Shown here in pieces: positions 1-10,770 of a stretch of 64,000 nucleotides of DNA. The first letter of the stretch is position 1; the number at the start of each line of letters is the position of its first letter. This DNA is from Leclercia adecarboxylata. GTDB lineage: Bacteria; Pseudomonadota; Gammaproteobacteria; Enterobacterales; Enterobacteriaceae. The translations under genes were made by a program, and so were the position numbers. The stretch covers positions 310,001 through 374,000 of the forward strand of contig DERO01000024.1 of the NCBI GenBank assembly GCA_002360945.1. The letters are read 5' to 3'. The notes under the pieces are model-generated. The model was not told the DNA's origin, made no database searches, and saw only the letters and a list, made by a program, of their open reading frames with translations.

Positions 1-525
1 GCAGGGATGATGCTCTGCCCGGAAGACCGTAAAGCAGAGGGGATCATCCCGGTGCACTCGGTGCGAGACAACATCAACATCTCGGCGCGCCGTAAGACCA
101 TCCGCGCCGGGTGCCTGATTAACGATACGTGGGAGGTCAGCAATGCGGATCACCACATTCGTTCGCTGAACATCAAAACGCCGGGCGCGGAGCAGCTGAT
201 CATGAACCTCTCCGGCGGGAACCAGCAGAAGGCGATCCTGGGCCGCTGGCTGTCGGAAGAGATGAAGGTGATCCTGCTGGATGAACCGACCCGCGGTATC
301 GACGTGGGGGCGAAGCACGAGATTTATAACGTGATTTATGCTCTGGCAAAACGTGGCGTGGCGGTGCTCTTCGCCTCCAGCGATCTGCCGGAAGTGCTGG
401 GGGTGGCCGACCGTATCGTGGTGATGCGTGAGGGGGCCATTGCCGGTGAATTGCTTCATGAACAGGCGAATGAACAGCAGGCGTTAAGCCTCGCCATGCC
501 TAAAGTCAGCCAGGCTGTCGCCTGA
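1..525 (+). CDS. araG: L-arabinose ABC transporter ATP-binding subunit AraG (C-terminal part)
   Basis: The gene is cut by the window edge; the frame is open from base 1, and about 174 C-terminal residues of a roughly 500-residue protein are present. This is the second ATPase cassette of a sugar-import ATPase: it has the signature LSGGNQQK and the Walker B segment [16 protein letters not shown], followed by the [10 protein letters not shown]-loop region (S/D variant typical of the second cassette of sugar ATPases). AraG powers high-affinity L-arabinose uptake with the periplasmic binding protein AraF and the permease AraH. araH follows after 14 bases, so the two are cotranscribed. The assignment to arabinose rather than another pentose rests on the match to E. 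coli AraG and on the otsB neighbour, which also follows araFGH in E. coli. Confidence 0.93.
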   Translation, partial: AGMMLCPEDRKAEGIIPVHSVRDNINISARRKTIRAGCLINDTWEVSNADHHIRSLNIKTPGAEQLIMNLSGGNQQKAILGRWLSEEMKVILLDEPTRGIDVGAKHEIYNVIYALAKRGVAVLFASSDLPEVLGVADRIVVMREGAIAGELLHEQANEQQALSLAMPKVSQAVA

Positions 526-539
526 GTAAGGAGAATAAG

Positions 540-1520
540 ATGTCCTCTGTCACTACATCCGGAGCGCCGAAATCGGCCTTCAGCTTTGGGCGAATCTGGG
601 ATCAATACGGCATGCTGGTGGTCTTCGCCGTGCTGTTCCTCGGCTGCGCCATCTTTGTGCCTAACTTTGCCACCTTCATTAATATGAAGGGGCTGGGTCT
701 GGCGATCTCCATGTCCGGGATGGTCGCCTGCGGGATGCTATTTTGCCTGGCGTCCGGCGACTTCGACCTGTCGGTGGCCTCGGTCATCGCCTGCGCCGGG
801 GTAACCACCGCGGTGGTCATCAACATGACCGAAAGCCTGTGGATCGGCGTAGCGGCCGGGCTGCTGCTCGGGGTGCTCAGCGGGCTGGTAAACGGCTTCG
901 TGATTGCGCGCCTGAAAATCAACGCCCTGATCACCACCCTTGCCACCATGCAGATCGTGCGCGGACTGGCCTATATCATCTCTGACGGTAAAGCGGTGGG
1001 GATTGAAGACGAGCGCTTCTTCACTCTCGGCTACGCCAACTGGCTCGGTCTGCCTGCGCCTATCTGGCTGACCGTCGGTTGTCTGATTATCTTTGGCTTC
1101 CTGCTGAACAGAACCACCTTTGGCCGTAACACCCTGGCGATTGGCGGTAATGAAGAGGCGGCGCGTCTGGCCGGTGTGCCAGTGGTTCGCACCAAGATTA
1201 TTATCTTCGTGCTCTCCGGTCTGGTGTCGGCGGCGGCGGGGATTATCCTGGCGTCGCGTATGACCAGCGGCCAGCCGATGACCTCTATCGGTTATGAGCT
1301 GATCGTTATCTCTGCCTGCGTTTTAGGCGGCGTATCGCTGAAAGGCGGCATCGGAAAAATCTCATATGTGGTGGCGGGGATCCTGATTCTGGGAACCGTC
1401 GAGAACGCCATGAACCTGTTAAACATCTCCCCGTTCTCGCAGTACGTGGTACGTGGCCTGATCCTGCTTGCAGCGGTGATCTTCGACCGTTACAAACAAA
1501 AAGCTAAGCGTACCCTTTAA
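540..1520 (+). CDS. araH: L-arabinose ABC transporter permease AraH
   Basis: A 326-residue inner-membrane permease of the ribose/arabinose/galactose family. The N-terminus is short and polar, then hydrophobic spans run through the whole protein, with the conserved cytoplasmic loop around TTFGRNTLAIGGNEEAARLAG that contacts the ATPase. It forms the channel through which AraF-delivered L-arabinose enters. A good ribosome site (AAGGAG, 528-533) lies 6 bases before the ATG, and the gene starts 14 bases after araG. It is the last gene of araFGH; a hairpin follows about 50 bases later. Length matches the E. coli protein (about 328). Confidence 0.95.
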   Translation: MSSVTTSGAPKSAFSFGRIWDQYGMLVVFAVLFLGCAIFVPNFATFINMKGLGLAISMSGMVACGMLFCLASGDFDLSVASVIACAGVTTAVVINMTESLWIGVAAGLLLGVLSGLVNGFVIARLKINALITTLATMQIVRGLAYIISDGKAVGIEDERFFTLGYANWLGLPAPIWLTVGCLIIFGFLLNRTTFGRNTLAIGGNEEAARLAGVPVVRTKIIIFVLSGLVSAAAGIILASRMTSGQPMTSIGYELIVISACVLGGVSLKGGIGKISYVVAGILILGTVENAMNLLNISPFSQYVVRGLILLAAVIFDRYKQKAKRTL

Positions 1521-1570
1521 CCCGTTTTCCTGCCTTTCGCGACCTAACTTTTAAGTGTAGTCGCGACCTT

Positions 1571-1603
1571 AACCCCCTTTCCAGCCGCAGCGGGAAGGGG
1601 GTT
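1571..1603 (+). terminator. hairpin after araH, probable terminator
   Basis: The arms AACCCCCTTTCC (1571-1582) and GGGAAGGGGGTT (1592-1603) pair over 12 positions with one G-T wobble. Only a short, mixed tail (GTCAAAT) follows, so it is not a classic U-tract terminator. Just upstream, TCGCGACCT occurs twice as a direct repeat (1537-1545 and 1561-1569); its meaning is unknown. Confidence 0.5.
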
Positions 1604-1630
1604 GTCAAATGGCGAGCGCCGTCACACTGT

Positions 1631-1638
1631 CTATACTT
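1631..1638 (+). promoter_or_regulatory. sigma-S type -10 element of the otsBA promoter
   Basis: CTATACTT followed by A matches the extended -10 preferred by the stationary-phase sigma factor RpoS (KCTAYACTTA). It lies 58 bases before the otsB start. otsBA of E. coli is known to depend on RpoS during osmotic stress and stationary phase, which fits. No convincing -35 is needed or seen. Confidence 0.65.
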
Positions 1639-1659
1639 ACACTGCTACTGAGATGTTAA

Positions 1660-3901
<2,242 letters not shown>

Positions 3902-3906
3902 TAAAT

Positions 3907-3942
3907 ATTCCACTCAGCGTATTAAACTGCGTTGAGTGGAAT
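3907..3942. terminator. hairpin between convergent otsA and uspC
   Basis: ATTCCACTCAGCG (3907-3919) pairs with CGTTGAGTGGAAT (3930-3942) over 13 positions with one wobble and a 10-base loop. It lies 6 bases after the otsA stop and includes the uspC stop codon, so it can serve both converging genes. No long U-tract is seen on either strand. Confidence 0.5.
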
Positions 3943-4350
3943 TAACAGCACATCCACTTTACTGTTGCTAACGATTGTTTTCGCGGAACAGGCAGCACGA
4001 GAGAAAAAACTCTGGTTATGATTTCCGCAAATCACCAGATCGACATTCTGCTTTTGACATATATCAAGTATTCTCGCGCTTAATTCGCCTGACGCACAAA
4101 GTGTTTGTGCAATGGGATATTCTGCACGCGAAATAAGATCATCCAGAAATTGCTGGGTTTCCTCCTGAATAACGCCACGAATATCTTCCAGCATCGGCGC
4201 AGCCAGTTGATTATACATCTCAGGATCGGCGGAAAGGGTGAGCAGGGTGATGCGCGCCTGGTTCGGTCGGGCGATAGCGACAGCTTTGGCGACCAGTTGA
4301 TGGCTTTCGGGGGAAACAGAAACAGAAACAAGGATATGTGAGTAACTCAT
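3922..4350 (-). CDS. uspC: Universal stress protein UspC
   Basis: A 142-residue single-domain UspA-family protein. It begins with the family's N-terminal strand MSYSHILVSVSVSPES and ends with a segment close to the nucleotide-binding loop (LVICGNHNQSFF, then AKTIVSNSKVDVLLIP). UspC of E. coli is induced by growth arrest, gives resistance to DNA damage, and has been linked to motility and K+-sensor scaffolding. It is convergent with otsA and divergent from flhDC, as in E. coli. A GGAGGG ribosome site precedes the start on the minus strand. Confidence 0.92.
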   Translation of the reverse strand: MSYSHILVSVSVSPESHQLVAKAVAIARPNQARITLLTLSADPEMYNQLAAPMLEDIRGVIQEETQQFLDDLISRAEYPIAQTLCASGELSARILDICQKQNVDLVICGNHNQSFFSRAACSAKTIVSNSKVDVLLIPLNAV

Positions 4351-4714
4351 TTTACCCTCCGGACGTATCTGTCCATTAGCGATTCCTCAGCATTAGCGCG
4401 ATTTTTTTGCTTGCGCAAGGGGGGAAGATGACAGACATGTGATGCTTATCATAATTATTCATTAAATATTCTAATGTAATGAATAGCGCTAAAGCCTCCT
4501 TCAGGGGGTAAATCAGTGTTCTTAACGGAAATCATACATATAAATTCCCCGCAAAAACAAGGGGATTAACCCCTCTGCAACATTTTCCCTGACGCAAACG
4601 AAAGGAAATACTTACGGATTCAGTTTGACTTTAATCCTGTAATTTCAATGTCTTAATTGGCTGTTTCTATCTTAGATATGTTTTAGGTTTTAGCAAAGTT
4701 GTAACTTGTCAACC

Positions 4715-4742
4715 CCCGGCAAGTAACGTGCCGGGTTTGTTC
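4715..4742 (+). terminator. orphan terminator-like hairpin upstream of flhD
   Basis: CCCGGCA (4715-4721) pairs with TGCCGGG (4729-4735) around the loop AGTAACG, and outer AAC/GTT can extend the stem; TTTGTTC follows on the plus strand. No annotated gene on the plus strand ends here, so it may end a small RNA or insulate flhDC from upstream transcription. Confidence 0.45.
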
Positions 4743-4856
4743 ATACTTGTGCATGAATATTCGGCCATACAGAATATATCTGGGTGCTATTCGCTCAAAA
4801 TGTAAACAATTTAGAAGTGATACTGATGGATTTTTGGTTCTAATTCACTTAAATTA

Positions 4857-4872
4857 TGTGACGTAGATCACA
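4857..4872. promoter_or_regulatory. CRP-cAMP binding site of flhDC
   Basis: TGTGA-CGTAGA-TCACA is a perfect match to both half-sites of the CRP consensus (TGTGA-N6-TCACA), embedded in AT-rich sequence. Its centre (4864.5) lies about 72 bases before the start point predicted from the promoter at 4901-4929. That is the distance known for CRP activation of E. coli flhDC and explains glucose repression of motility. Confidence 0.88.
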
Positions 4873-4900
4873 TTTATTTTAAATTTTGGGCGGGGCTGCA

Positions 4901-4929
4901 TTGTATGTCCTACACCGGACGGGTAGAGT
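4901..4929 (+). promoter_or_regulatory. probable sigma-70 promoter of flhDC
   Basis: TTGTAT (4901-4906), 17 bases, then TAGAGT (4924-4929). The predicted start near 4936 gives a leader of about 200 bases before the flhD ATG, close to the 198-base leader known in E. coli, and places the CRP site near -72. The -35 and -10 are each imperfect, as expected for an activated promoter. Confidence 0.65.
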
Positions 4930-5139
4930 TGCACCGAATTAGGAAAAATCTTAGTTAATTGTAAGAAGTGATAACTGTCAGGAAGCAATTTTTGTTTTTC
5001 TTTACGTGATTCATCAATACAAAACTTAATTCAACTATGCGTTTTAGCCTTTTCTTCTTTTTTTTACCGGGGTTTTCCCGGCGACATCACGGGGTGCGGT
5101 TTACCGCACAAGAATAGAGTGTTATTCGGGAAGGAATAA

Positions 5140-5490
5140 ATGAACACATCCGAATTGCTAAAACACATTTATGACATCAACCTGTCATATTTATTGCTTG
5201 CACAACGTTTGATTAGCCAGGACAAAGCCTCTGCAATGTTCCGTCTGGGTATTCAGGAAGAGATGGCGACAACGCTTGGCGCATTAACGCTGCCACAGAT
5301 GGTTAAATTGGCTGAAACTAACCAGCTGGTTTGCCAGTTCCGTTTCGATAATCATCAGACTGTGACGCAGCTGACTCAGGAGTCCCGCGTGGACGATCTG
5401 CAGCAGGTTCACACCGGTATTTTGCTTTCAACTCGTTTGCTTAACGAAATCAGCCAGCCTGATGACGCAGCCCGTAAGAAAAGAGCGTAA
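5140..5490 (+). CDS. flhD: Flagellar master regulator subunit FlhD
   Basis: A 116-residue protein matching E. coli FlhD along its full length. FlhD pairs with FlhC to form the FlhD4C2 activator that turns on class 2 flagellar operons. The conserved cysteine in the [11 protein letters not shown] segment (disulfide between FlhD subunits in E. coli) is present. The start follows GGAAGGAATAA, a strong ribosome site. flhC begins 2 bases after the stop. Transcription is expected from the CRP-activated promoter about 200 bases upstream. Confidence 0.97.
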   Translation: MNTSELLKHIYDINLSYLLLAQRLISQDKASAMFRLGIQEEMATTLGALTLPQMVKLAETNQLVCQFRFDNHQTVTQLTQESRVDDLQQVHTGILLSTRLLNEISQPDDAARKKRA

Positions 5491-5492
5491 TC

Positions 5493-6071
5493 ATGAGTGA
5501 GAAGAGCATTGTTCAGGAAGCGCGTGACATTCAACTGGCGATGGAACTGATTACGCTTGGTGCTCGTTTGCAGATGCTTGAAAGCGAGACACAGCTGAGC
5601 CGTGGTCGTCTTATCAAACTGTACAAAGAATTACGTGGTAGCCCGCCGCCAAAAGGCATGCTGCCATTCTCCACCGACTGGTTTATGACGTGGGAGCAGA
5701 ATATTCATGCTTCCATGTTCTGTAATGCCTGGCAATATCTGCTCAAGACCGGCTTATGCAGCGGCGTTGATGCGGTGATTAAAGCGTACAAACTTTACCT
5801 CGAGCAGTGCCCGCAGCCTGAAGAGGGCCCTTTGCTGGCACTGACCCGCGCATGGACGCTGGTGCGTTTTGTTGAAAGCGGATTGCTTGAGTTGTCGCGC
5901 TGCAACTGCTGCAGCGGTAACTTTATCACCCACGCACATCAGCCCGCCGGCAGCTTTGCCTGCAGTTTGTGCCAACCACCGTCTCGCGCGGTAAAAAGAC
6001 GTAAACTTTCCCGGGATGTTGCCGATAGTAATCCACAACTGCTGGATGAACAGATCAAACAGGCTGTTTAA
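5493..6071 (+). CDS. flhC: Flagellar master regulator subunit FlhC
   Basis: A 192-residue protein, the DNA-binding and zinc-binding partner of FlhD. The four zinc ligands are visible at Cys137, Cys140, Cys157 and Cys160, in CNCCSGNF and FACSLCQPP. Its role is to recognise class 2 flagellar promoters together with FlhD and sigma-70. It is tightly linked to flhD (2-base gap), and a strong terminator follows 24 bases after the stop, so flhDC is a two-gene operon. Confidence 0.97.
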   Translation: MSEKSIVQEARDIQLAMELITLGARLQMLESETQLSRGRLIKLYKELRGSPPPKGMLPFSTDWFMTWEQNIHASMFCNAWQYLLKTGLCSGVDAVIKAYKLYLEQCPQPEEGPLLALTRAWTLVRFVESGLLELSRCNCCSGNFITHAHQPAGSFACSLCQPPSRAVKRRKLSRDVADSNPQLLDEQIKQAV

Positions 6072-6094
6072 CCCGACCCAACGGGCAAGACTCC

Positions 6095-6127
6095 AGCAGC
6101 GGTAAGCAATTACCGCTGCTTTTTTTT
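6095..6127 (+). terminator. rho-independent terminator of flhDC
   Basis: AGCAGCGGTAA (6095-6105) and TTACCGCTGCT (6110-6120) form a perfect 11-base-pair stem closed by a GCAA tetraloop and followed by eight T (the last stem T included). Confidence 0.95.
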
Positions 6128-6194
6128 GCCCCGCGGACGGCTAAACTCCCGAACTCTGTCTCCTGGCTAAAGTCACTAGCGGAAGGATGATGTC

Positions 6195-7082
6195 GTGCTT
6201 ATCGTATTAGGTTACCTGGTAGTTCTCGGTACAGTTTTCGGCGGTTATATGATGACCGGCGGGCACCTTGGGGCACTCTATCAACCGGCCGAACTGATCA
6301 TAATCGGTGGTGCAGGGGTAGGGGCGTTTATCGTTGGCAACAACGGCAAGGCGATCAAGGGAACGTTAAAAGCGTTGCCGTTACTGTTCCGCCGTTCGAA
6401 ATACACCAAAAGTATGTATATGGACCTGCTGGCGCTGCTCTATCGCCTGATGGCCAAGTCGCGTCAACAGGGGATGTTCTCTCTGGAACGCGATATTGAG
6501 AATCCAAAAGAGAGCGAGATCTTCGCCAGCTATCCGCGGATCCTTGCAGATTCGATGATGCTCGAATTTATCGTCGACTATCTGCGTTTGATCATCAGCG
6601 GCAATATGAACACCTTCGAAATCGAAGCGCTGATGGATGAAGAGATCGAAACCCACGAAAACGAAGCGGAAGTGCCAGCCAACAGTCTGGCGATGGTGGG
6701 CGACTCCTTGCCGGCATTCGGTATCGTTGCGGCGGTAATGGGGGTTGTACACGCTCTGGCCTCTGCGGATCGTCCCGCGGCCGAGCTGGGTGCGCTGATT
6801 GCCCACGCCATGGTAGGGACCTTCCTTGGGATCCTGCTGGCGTACGGTTTTATCTCTCCGCTGGCGACCGTATTACGCCAGAAGAGTGCAGAAACCACCA
6901 AGATGATGCAGTGCGTCAAAATCACGCTGCTCTCTAACCTGAACGGCTATGCTCCGCCGATCGCGGTAGAGTTTGGCCGTAAAACCCTGTACTCCAGCGA
7001 GCGTCCGTCGTTCATCGAACTCGAAGAGCACGTGCGCGCGGTGAAGAACCCAAACCAGCAGACGAGCACTGAGGACGCATGA
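6195..7082 (+). CDS. motA: Flagellar stator protein MotA
   Basis: A 295-residue inner-membrane protein with four membrane spans: two at the N-terminus, a large cytoplasmic domain (about residues 60-165), then two more. Five MotA subunits surround a MotB dimer to form the proton channel that drives rotation. The conserved segment [21 protein letters not shown] carries the channel proline. The GTG start (as in E. coli) is preceded by GGAAGGATG. The stop overlaps the motB start (ATGA). No clear sigma-28 promoter is visible in the 110 bases before it, although class 3 expression would be expected. Confidence 0.96.
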   Translation: MLIVLGYLVVLGTVFGGYMMTGGHLGALYQPAELIIIGGAGVGAFIVGNNGKAIKGTLKALPLLFRRSKYTKSMYMDLLALLYRLMAKSRQQGMFSLERDIENPKESEIFASYPRILADSMMLEFIVDYLRLIISGNMNTFEIEALMDEEIETHENEAEVPANSLAMVGDSLPAFGIVAAVMGVVHALASADRPAAELGALIAHAMVGTFLGILLAYGFISPLATVLRQKSAETTKMMQCVKITLLSNLNGYAPPIAVEFGRKTLYSSERPSFIELEEHVRAVKNPNQQTSTEDA

Positions 7083-8008
7083 AAAACCAGTCCCATCCCA
7101 TCGTCATAGTCAAAAAGCGTAAGCACAAAGGGCATGGGGGAGGTTCCCATGGCTCCTGGAAGATCGCCTATGCGGACTTTATGACCGCGATGATGGCGTT
7201 CTTCCTGGTGATGTGGCTGATCTCTATCTCCAGCCCGAAAGAGCTGATTCAGATAGCAGAGTATTTCCGTACCCCGCTGGCAACGGCGGTGTCGACGGGC
7301 CCGCGTATCTCCAATAGCGATAGCCCGATCCCGGGCGGCGGAGATGACTACACCCAAAAGCAGGGTGAAGTGAAACGCGAGCCTAACGTCGACGAGCTGA
7401 AAAAACGCATGGAGCAGGCGCGCCTGAAGAAACTGCGTGGCGATCTGGATCAGCTGATTGAAGCGGATCCTAAGCTGCGCGCTTTACGACCGCACCTCAA
7501 GATCGATCTTGTTCAGGAGGGTCTGCGCATTCAGATTATCGACAGCCAGAACCGTCCGATGTTTAAAACCGGCAGCGCCGAAGTGGAACCCTATATGCGC
7601 GACATCCTGCGCGGGATTGCCCCGGTGTTGAACGGGATCCCTAACCGGGTCAGTCTCTCTGGTCACACCGATGACTTCCCTTACGCCGGTGGCGAAAAAG
7701 GGTACAGCAACTGGGAGCTCTCTGCGGATCGTGCTAACGCATCCCGTCGTGAGCTGGTGATCGGCGGGCTGGACGATGGCAAGGTGCTGCGGGTTGTCGG
7801 CATGGCCGCAACCATGCGCATGACCGACCGCGGGCCGGAAGATGCCATCAACCGTCGAATTAGTCTCTTAGTGCTCAACAAGCAGGCGGAGCAGGCCATC
7901 CTGCACGAAAACGCCGAAAGCCAGAATGAGTCACTGGATGATTTAAAACAGCCAGACCCTGTGTCTTCGGCTGCCGTTCCAACATCGCCACCAGCCAATC
8001 CGAGGTGA
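7079..8008 (+). CDS. motB: Flagellar stator protein MotB
   Basis: A 309-residue protein with a basic cytoplasmic N-terminus, one membrane span (about residues 29-50) and a C-terminal OmpA-like domain (about 150-270, with [11 protein letters not shown]) that anchors the stator to peptidoglycan. The proton-binding aspartate is Asp33 in [11 protein letters not shown] (Asp32 in E. coli; there is one extra residue in the glycine-rich N-terminus here). The start codon overlaps the motA stop by 4 bases. cheA starts 4 bases after its stop, which makes motAB-cheAW one operon. Confidence 0.96.
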   Translation: MKNQSHPIVIVKKRKHKGHGGGSHGSWKIAYADFMTAMMAFFLVMWLISISSPKELIQIAEYFRTPLATAVSTGPRISNSDSPIPGGGDDYTQKQGEVKREPNVDELKKRMEQARLKKLRGDLDQLIEADPKLRALRPHLKIDLVQEGLRIQIIDSQNRPMFKTGSAEVEPYMRDILRGIAPVLNGIPNRVSLSGHTDDFPYAGGEKGYSNWELSADRANASRRELVIGGLDDGKVLRVVGMAATMRMTDRGPEDAINRRISLLVLNKQAEQAILHENAESQNESLDDLKQPDPVSSAAVPTSPPANPR

Positions 8009-8012
8009 TAGC

Positions 8013-10043
8013 GTGAGCATGGATATTAGCGATTTTTACCAGACGTTTTTTGATGAAGCCGACGAACTGTTGGCGGATATGGAGCAACATCTGCTGGACC
8101 TGGTGCCTGAGGCACCGGATTCAGAGCAGCTCAACGCCATATTTCGTGCAGCCCACTCCATAAAAGGAGGCGCCGGTACGTTTGGCTTTACCATTCTGCA
8201 GGAGACCACCCATCTGATGGAAAACCTGCTGGATGAGGCCCGACGCGGTGAGATGCAGCTCAATACCGACATTATTAACCTGTTTTTGGAAACGAAAGAT
8301 ATTATGCAGGAACAGCTCGATGCCTATAAAAGCTCGCAAGAGCCGGACGCTGCCAGCTTTGAATATATCTGTCAGGCCCTGCGTCAGTTAGCGCTGGAAG
8401 CCAAAGGCGAGACGGCTGCCGTTGCCGTTAGCCCGGCGAAACTGAGCGTTGTTGACGCCGCGCCGGTGGCCGCGCCAGCCGCAGACGACCGCGTGCGCGT
8501 GGTGCTCTCTGGCCTGAAAGAGAGCGAAGTGAATCTGCTGGAAGAGGAGCTGAGCAATCTGGCGACGCTGAGCAACGTGGTGAAGGGCAAAGACACCCTG
8601 GCGGCCACCCTCGATGGCGGCATCGGCAAAGATGACGTGGTCGCGGTGCTCTGCTTTGTGATTGAGCCTGAACAGATCGACTTCGAAGCGGTTGCGGATG
8701 CACCGGCTGCTGAAGCTGCCGACGTGGCTGAGGTGGTTGAAACCGCCCCTGCGGTACCGGCCGTGGCACCTGCTGCGCCAGTACTGAAGGCCGTTCCGGG
8801 TGAAGCTGCTGCGCCAAACCGCGGCGAACGCGAAAAACCGGCCGCCCGCTCCAGCGAATCGACCAGTATCCGCGTGGCCGTTGAGAAGGTGGATCAGCTG
8901 ATCAACCTGGTTGGCGAACTGGTGATCACCCAGTCGATGCTGGCCCAGCGTTCTAACGAACTGGACCCGGTGAACCATGGGGATCTGATCACCAGCATGG
9001 GCCAGCTGCAGCGCAACGCTCGTGACCTGCAGGAGTCGGTGATGTCCATCCGTATGATGCCGATGGAGTACGTCTTCAGCCGCTTCCCGCGCCTGGTGCG
9101 CGATCTGGCCACTAAGCTGAATAAGCAGATCGAACTGACGTTGATGGGCAGCTCTACCGAGCTGGATAAGAGCCTGATTGAGCGCATTATCGACCCGTTA
9201 ACGCACCTGGTGCGTAACAGCCTCGACCACGGTATTGAACTGCCAGAAAACCGCGTTGCTGCAGGGAAATCCCCGGTGGGCAATCTGATCCTCTCTGCGG
9301 AACACCAGGGCGGGAACATCTGCATCGAAGTGACCGATGACGGCGCGGGCCTGAACCGTGAGCGTATCCTGGCGAAAGCGATGTCGCAGGGGATGGCGGT
9401 TAACGAAAACATGACCGACGAAGAAGTGGGCATGCTGATCTTCGCCCCGGGCTTCTCCACCGCCGAGCAGGTAACAGACGTTTCCGGCCGTGGCGTAGGC
9501 ATGGACGTGGTGAAACGTAACATCCAGGAGATGGGTGGCCACGTTGAGATCAAGTCGAAGCAGGGTTCCGGGACCACCATCCGTATCCTGCTGCCGCTGA
9601 CGCTGGCGATCCTCGACGGGATGTCGGTCAAAGTGGCGGACGAAGTGTTTATCCTGCCGCTGAACGCGGTGATGGAATCACTTCAGCCGCGTGAAGAAGA
9701 TTTACATCCGCTGGCGGGCGGTGAGCGCGTGCTGGAAGTGCGTGGTGAATACCTGCCGCTGGTGGAGCTGTGGAAAGTGTTCGACGTGGACGGCGCCAAA
9801 ACCGAAGCCACGCAGGGGATCGTGGTGATCCTGCAAAGCGCGGGCCGCCGCTATGCCCTGCTGGTCGATCAGCTGATTGGTCAGCATCAGGTGGTGGTGA
9901 AGAACCTTGAGAGCAACTACCGCAAGGTACCAGGCATTTCAGCCGCCACCATCCTCGGTGATGGTAGCGTGGCGCTGATCGTCGATGTTTCGGCGCTTCA
10001 GGGATTAAATCGTGAACAACGTATGGCGCACACAGCCGCCTGA
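8013..10043 (+). CDS. cheA: Chemotaxis histidine kinase CheA
   Basis: A 676-residue cytoplasmic kinase (E. coli 654) that phosphorylates CheY and CheB under receptor control. Domains in order: P1 phosphotransfer with His48 (FRAAHSIKGG); P2 response-regulator binding; P3 dimerisation (about 285-350); P4 ATPase with the N-box VRNSLDHGIELP and the glycine boxes DDGAG and GRGVGMD; P5 CheW-like coupling domain. The alanine/proline-rich linkers around residues 135-155 and 235-275 are longer than in E. coli and account for the extra length. The GTG start gives MSMDISDF as in E. coli. An in-frame ATG at 8304 (codon 98) matches the known internal start of the short form CheA(S). Confidence 0.97.
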   Translation: MSMDISDFYQTFFDEADELLADMEQHLLDLVPEAPDSEQLNAIFRAAHSIKGGAGTFGFTILQETTHLMENLLDEARRGEMQLNTDIINLFLETKDIMQEQLDAYKSSQEPDAASFEYICQALRQLALEAKGETAAVAVSPAKLSVVDAAPVAAPAADDRVRVVLSGLKESEVNLLEEELSNLATLSNVVKGKDTLAATLDGGIGKDDVVAVLCFVIEPEQIDFEAVADAPAAEAADVAEVVETAPAVPAVAPAAPVLKAVPGEAAAPNRGEREKPAARSSESTSIRVAVEKVDQLINLVGELVITQSMLAQRSNELDPVNHGDLITSMGQLQRNARDLQESVMSIRMMPMEYVFSRFPRLVRDLATKLNKQIELTLMGSSTELDKSLIERIIDPLTHLVRNSLDHGIELPENRVAAGKSPVGNLILSAEHQGGNICIEVTDDGAGLNRERILAKAMSQGMAVNENMTDEEVGMLIFAPGFSTAEQVTDVSGRGVGMDVVKRNIQEMGGHVEIKSKQGSGTTIRILLPLTLAILDGMSVKVADEVFILPLNAVMESLQPREEDLHPLAGGERVLEVRGEYLPLVELWKVFDVDGAKTEATQGIVVILQSAGRRYALLVDQLIGQHQVVVKNLESNYRKVPGISAATILGDGSVALIVDVSALQGLNREQRMAHTAA

Positions 10044-10064
10044 TTCAGTTAAGAAGGTAAAAAA

Positions 10065-10568
10065 ATGACCGGTATGAGTAATGTAACCAAGCTGGCCGGC
10101 GAGCCATCAGGGCAGGAATTCCTGGTTTTCACTTTAGGTGACGAAGAATACGGTATCGATATTCTGAAAGTGCAGGAAATCCGTGGCTATGATCAGGTGA
10201 CCCGCATTGCCAACACGCCAGATTTCATTAAAGGCGTGACCAACCTGCGTGGCGTTATCGTGCCTATCGTCGACCTGCGCGTGAAGTTCAGCCAGGGCGA
10301 CGTCGAGTATGATGACAACACCGTGGTGATCGTGCTCAATCTCGGCCAGCGCGTGGTCGGGATCGTGGTTGACGGGGTCTCTGACGTGCTGTCCCTGACC
10401 GCCGAGCAGATCCGCCCGGCGCCGGAATTTGCCGTTACGCTGTCCACCGAATACCTGACCGGTCTGGGTGCGCTCGGCGATCGTATGCTGATTCTGGTGA
10501 ATATCGAGAAGCTGCTGAACAGCGACGAGATGGCGTTGCTGGACGTGGCGGCGAGTCATGTAGCCTAA
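10065..10568 (+). CDS. cheW: Chemotaxis coupling protein CheW
   Basis: A 167-residue CheW-domain protein that links chemoreceptors to CheA. Typical segments are [22 protein letters not shown] near the N-terminus and [13 protein letters not shown] in the middle. It lies 21 bases after cheA behind AAGAAGG and is the last gene of the motAB-cheAW operon, closed by a terminator 9 bases after the stop. In E. coli tar follows directly; here about 7 kb of accessory genes intervene. Confidence 0.97.
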   Translation: MTGMSNVTKLAGEPSGQEFLVFTLGDEEYGIDILKVQEIRGYDQVTRIANTPDFIKGVTNLRGVIVPIVDLRVKFSQGDVEYDDNTVVIVLNLGQRVVGIVVDGVSDVLSLTAEQIRPAPEFAVTLSTEYLTGLGALGDRMLILVNIEKLLNSDEMALLDVAASHVA

Positions 10569-10576
10569 GTAAACGC

Positions 10577-10602
10577 AAAACGGCAGCTATGTTGCCGTTT
10601 TT
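10577..10602 (+). terminator. rho-independent terminator of motAB-cheAW
   Basis: AAAACGGCA (10577-10585) pairs with TGCCGTTTT (10593-10601) around a 7-base loop. The T-run is the end of the stem itself plus one more T. Confidence 0.82.
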
Positions 10603-10610
10603 AGTGTTTG

Positions 10611-10650
10611 CTCCCTCTCCCTGTGTGAGAGGGTCGGGGTGAGGGCATCA
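10611..10650. repeat. enterobacterial palindromic repeat (CCCTCTC type)
   Basis: CCCTCTC (10613-10619) and GAGAGGG (10627-10633) form an inverted repeat, followed by TCGGGGTGAGGGC. This is recognised from experience as a dispersed intergenic element of enterobacteria. It stands between the cheW terminator and the REP pair. Confidence 0.65.
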
Positions 10651-10663
10651 GACCGCATTCGTC

Positions 10664-10761
10664 TGTAGGCCGGGTAAGGCGTAGCCGCCACCCGGCTTTT
10701 TTATTGCCGCACCGTGCCTGATGCGGCAACGCCCGGCGGCGCTGCGCTTGCCGGGCCTACG
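10664..10761. repeat. BIME: pair of inverted REP sequences
   Basis: One REP unit (GTAGGCCGGGTAAGGCGTAG, then CCACCCGGC; 10664-10696) and an oppositely oriented one (GCCCGGCGGCGCTGCGCTTG, then CCGGGCCTAC; about 10731-10760) are separated by a short linker. Three similar pairs occur elsewhere in the window (24.1, 45.1 and 50.2 kb). They lie between converging or unrelated transcripts and may stabilise mRNA ends or bind gyrase or IHF. Confidence 0.88.
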
Positions 10762-10770
10762 GATCGAGGT

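Larger units (their letters stand above)
4351..5139. other. 789-base uspC-flhD regulatory region without genes
   Basis: An AT-rich stretch with no credible coding frame on either strand. It holds the uspC promoter side, a small GGGG/CCCC inverted repeat near 4558-4573, a terminator-like hairpin at 4715-4742, a CRP site at 4857-4872, a probable flhDC promoter at 4901-4929 and a roughly 200-base untranslated leader. In E. coli the flhDC leader is a target for many proteins and small RNAs (including CsrA); several AGGAA/GGA motifs (4931, 4980, 5130) are present here, but their function is inferred only. Confidence 0.75.

Noticed and set aside
6142..6170. TAAA element before motA as a sigma-28 promoter
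   Set aside because: No spacing places a GCCGATAA-like -10 after it; at best four of eight bases match.
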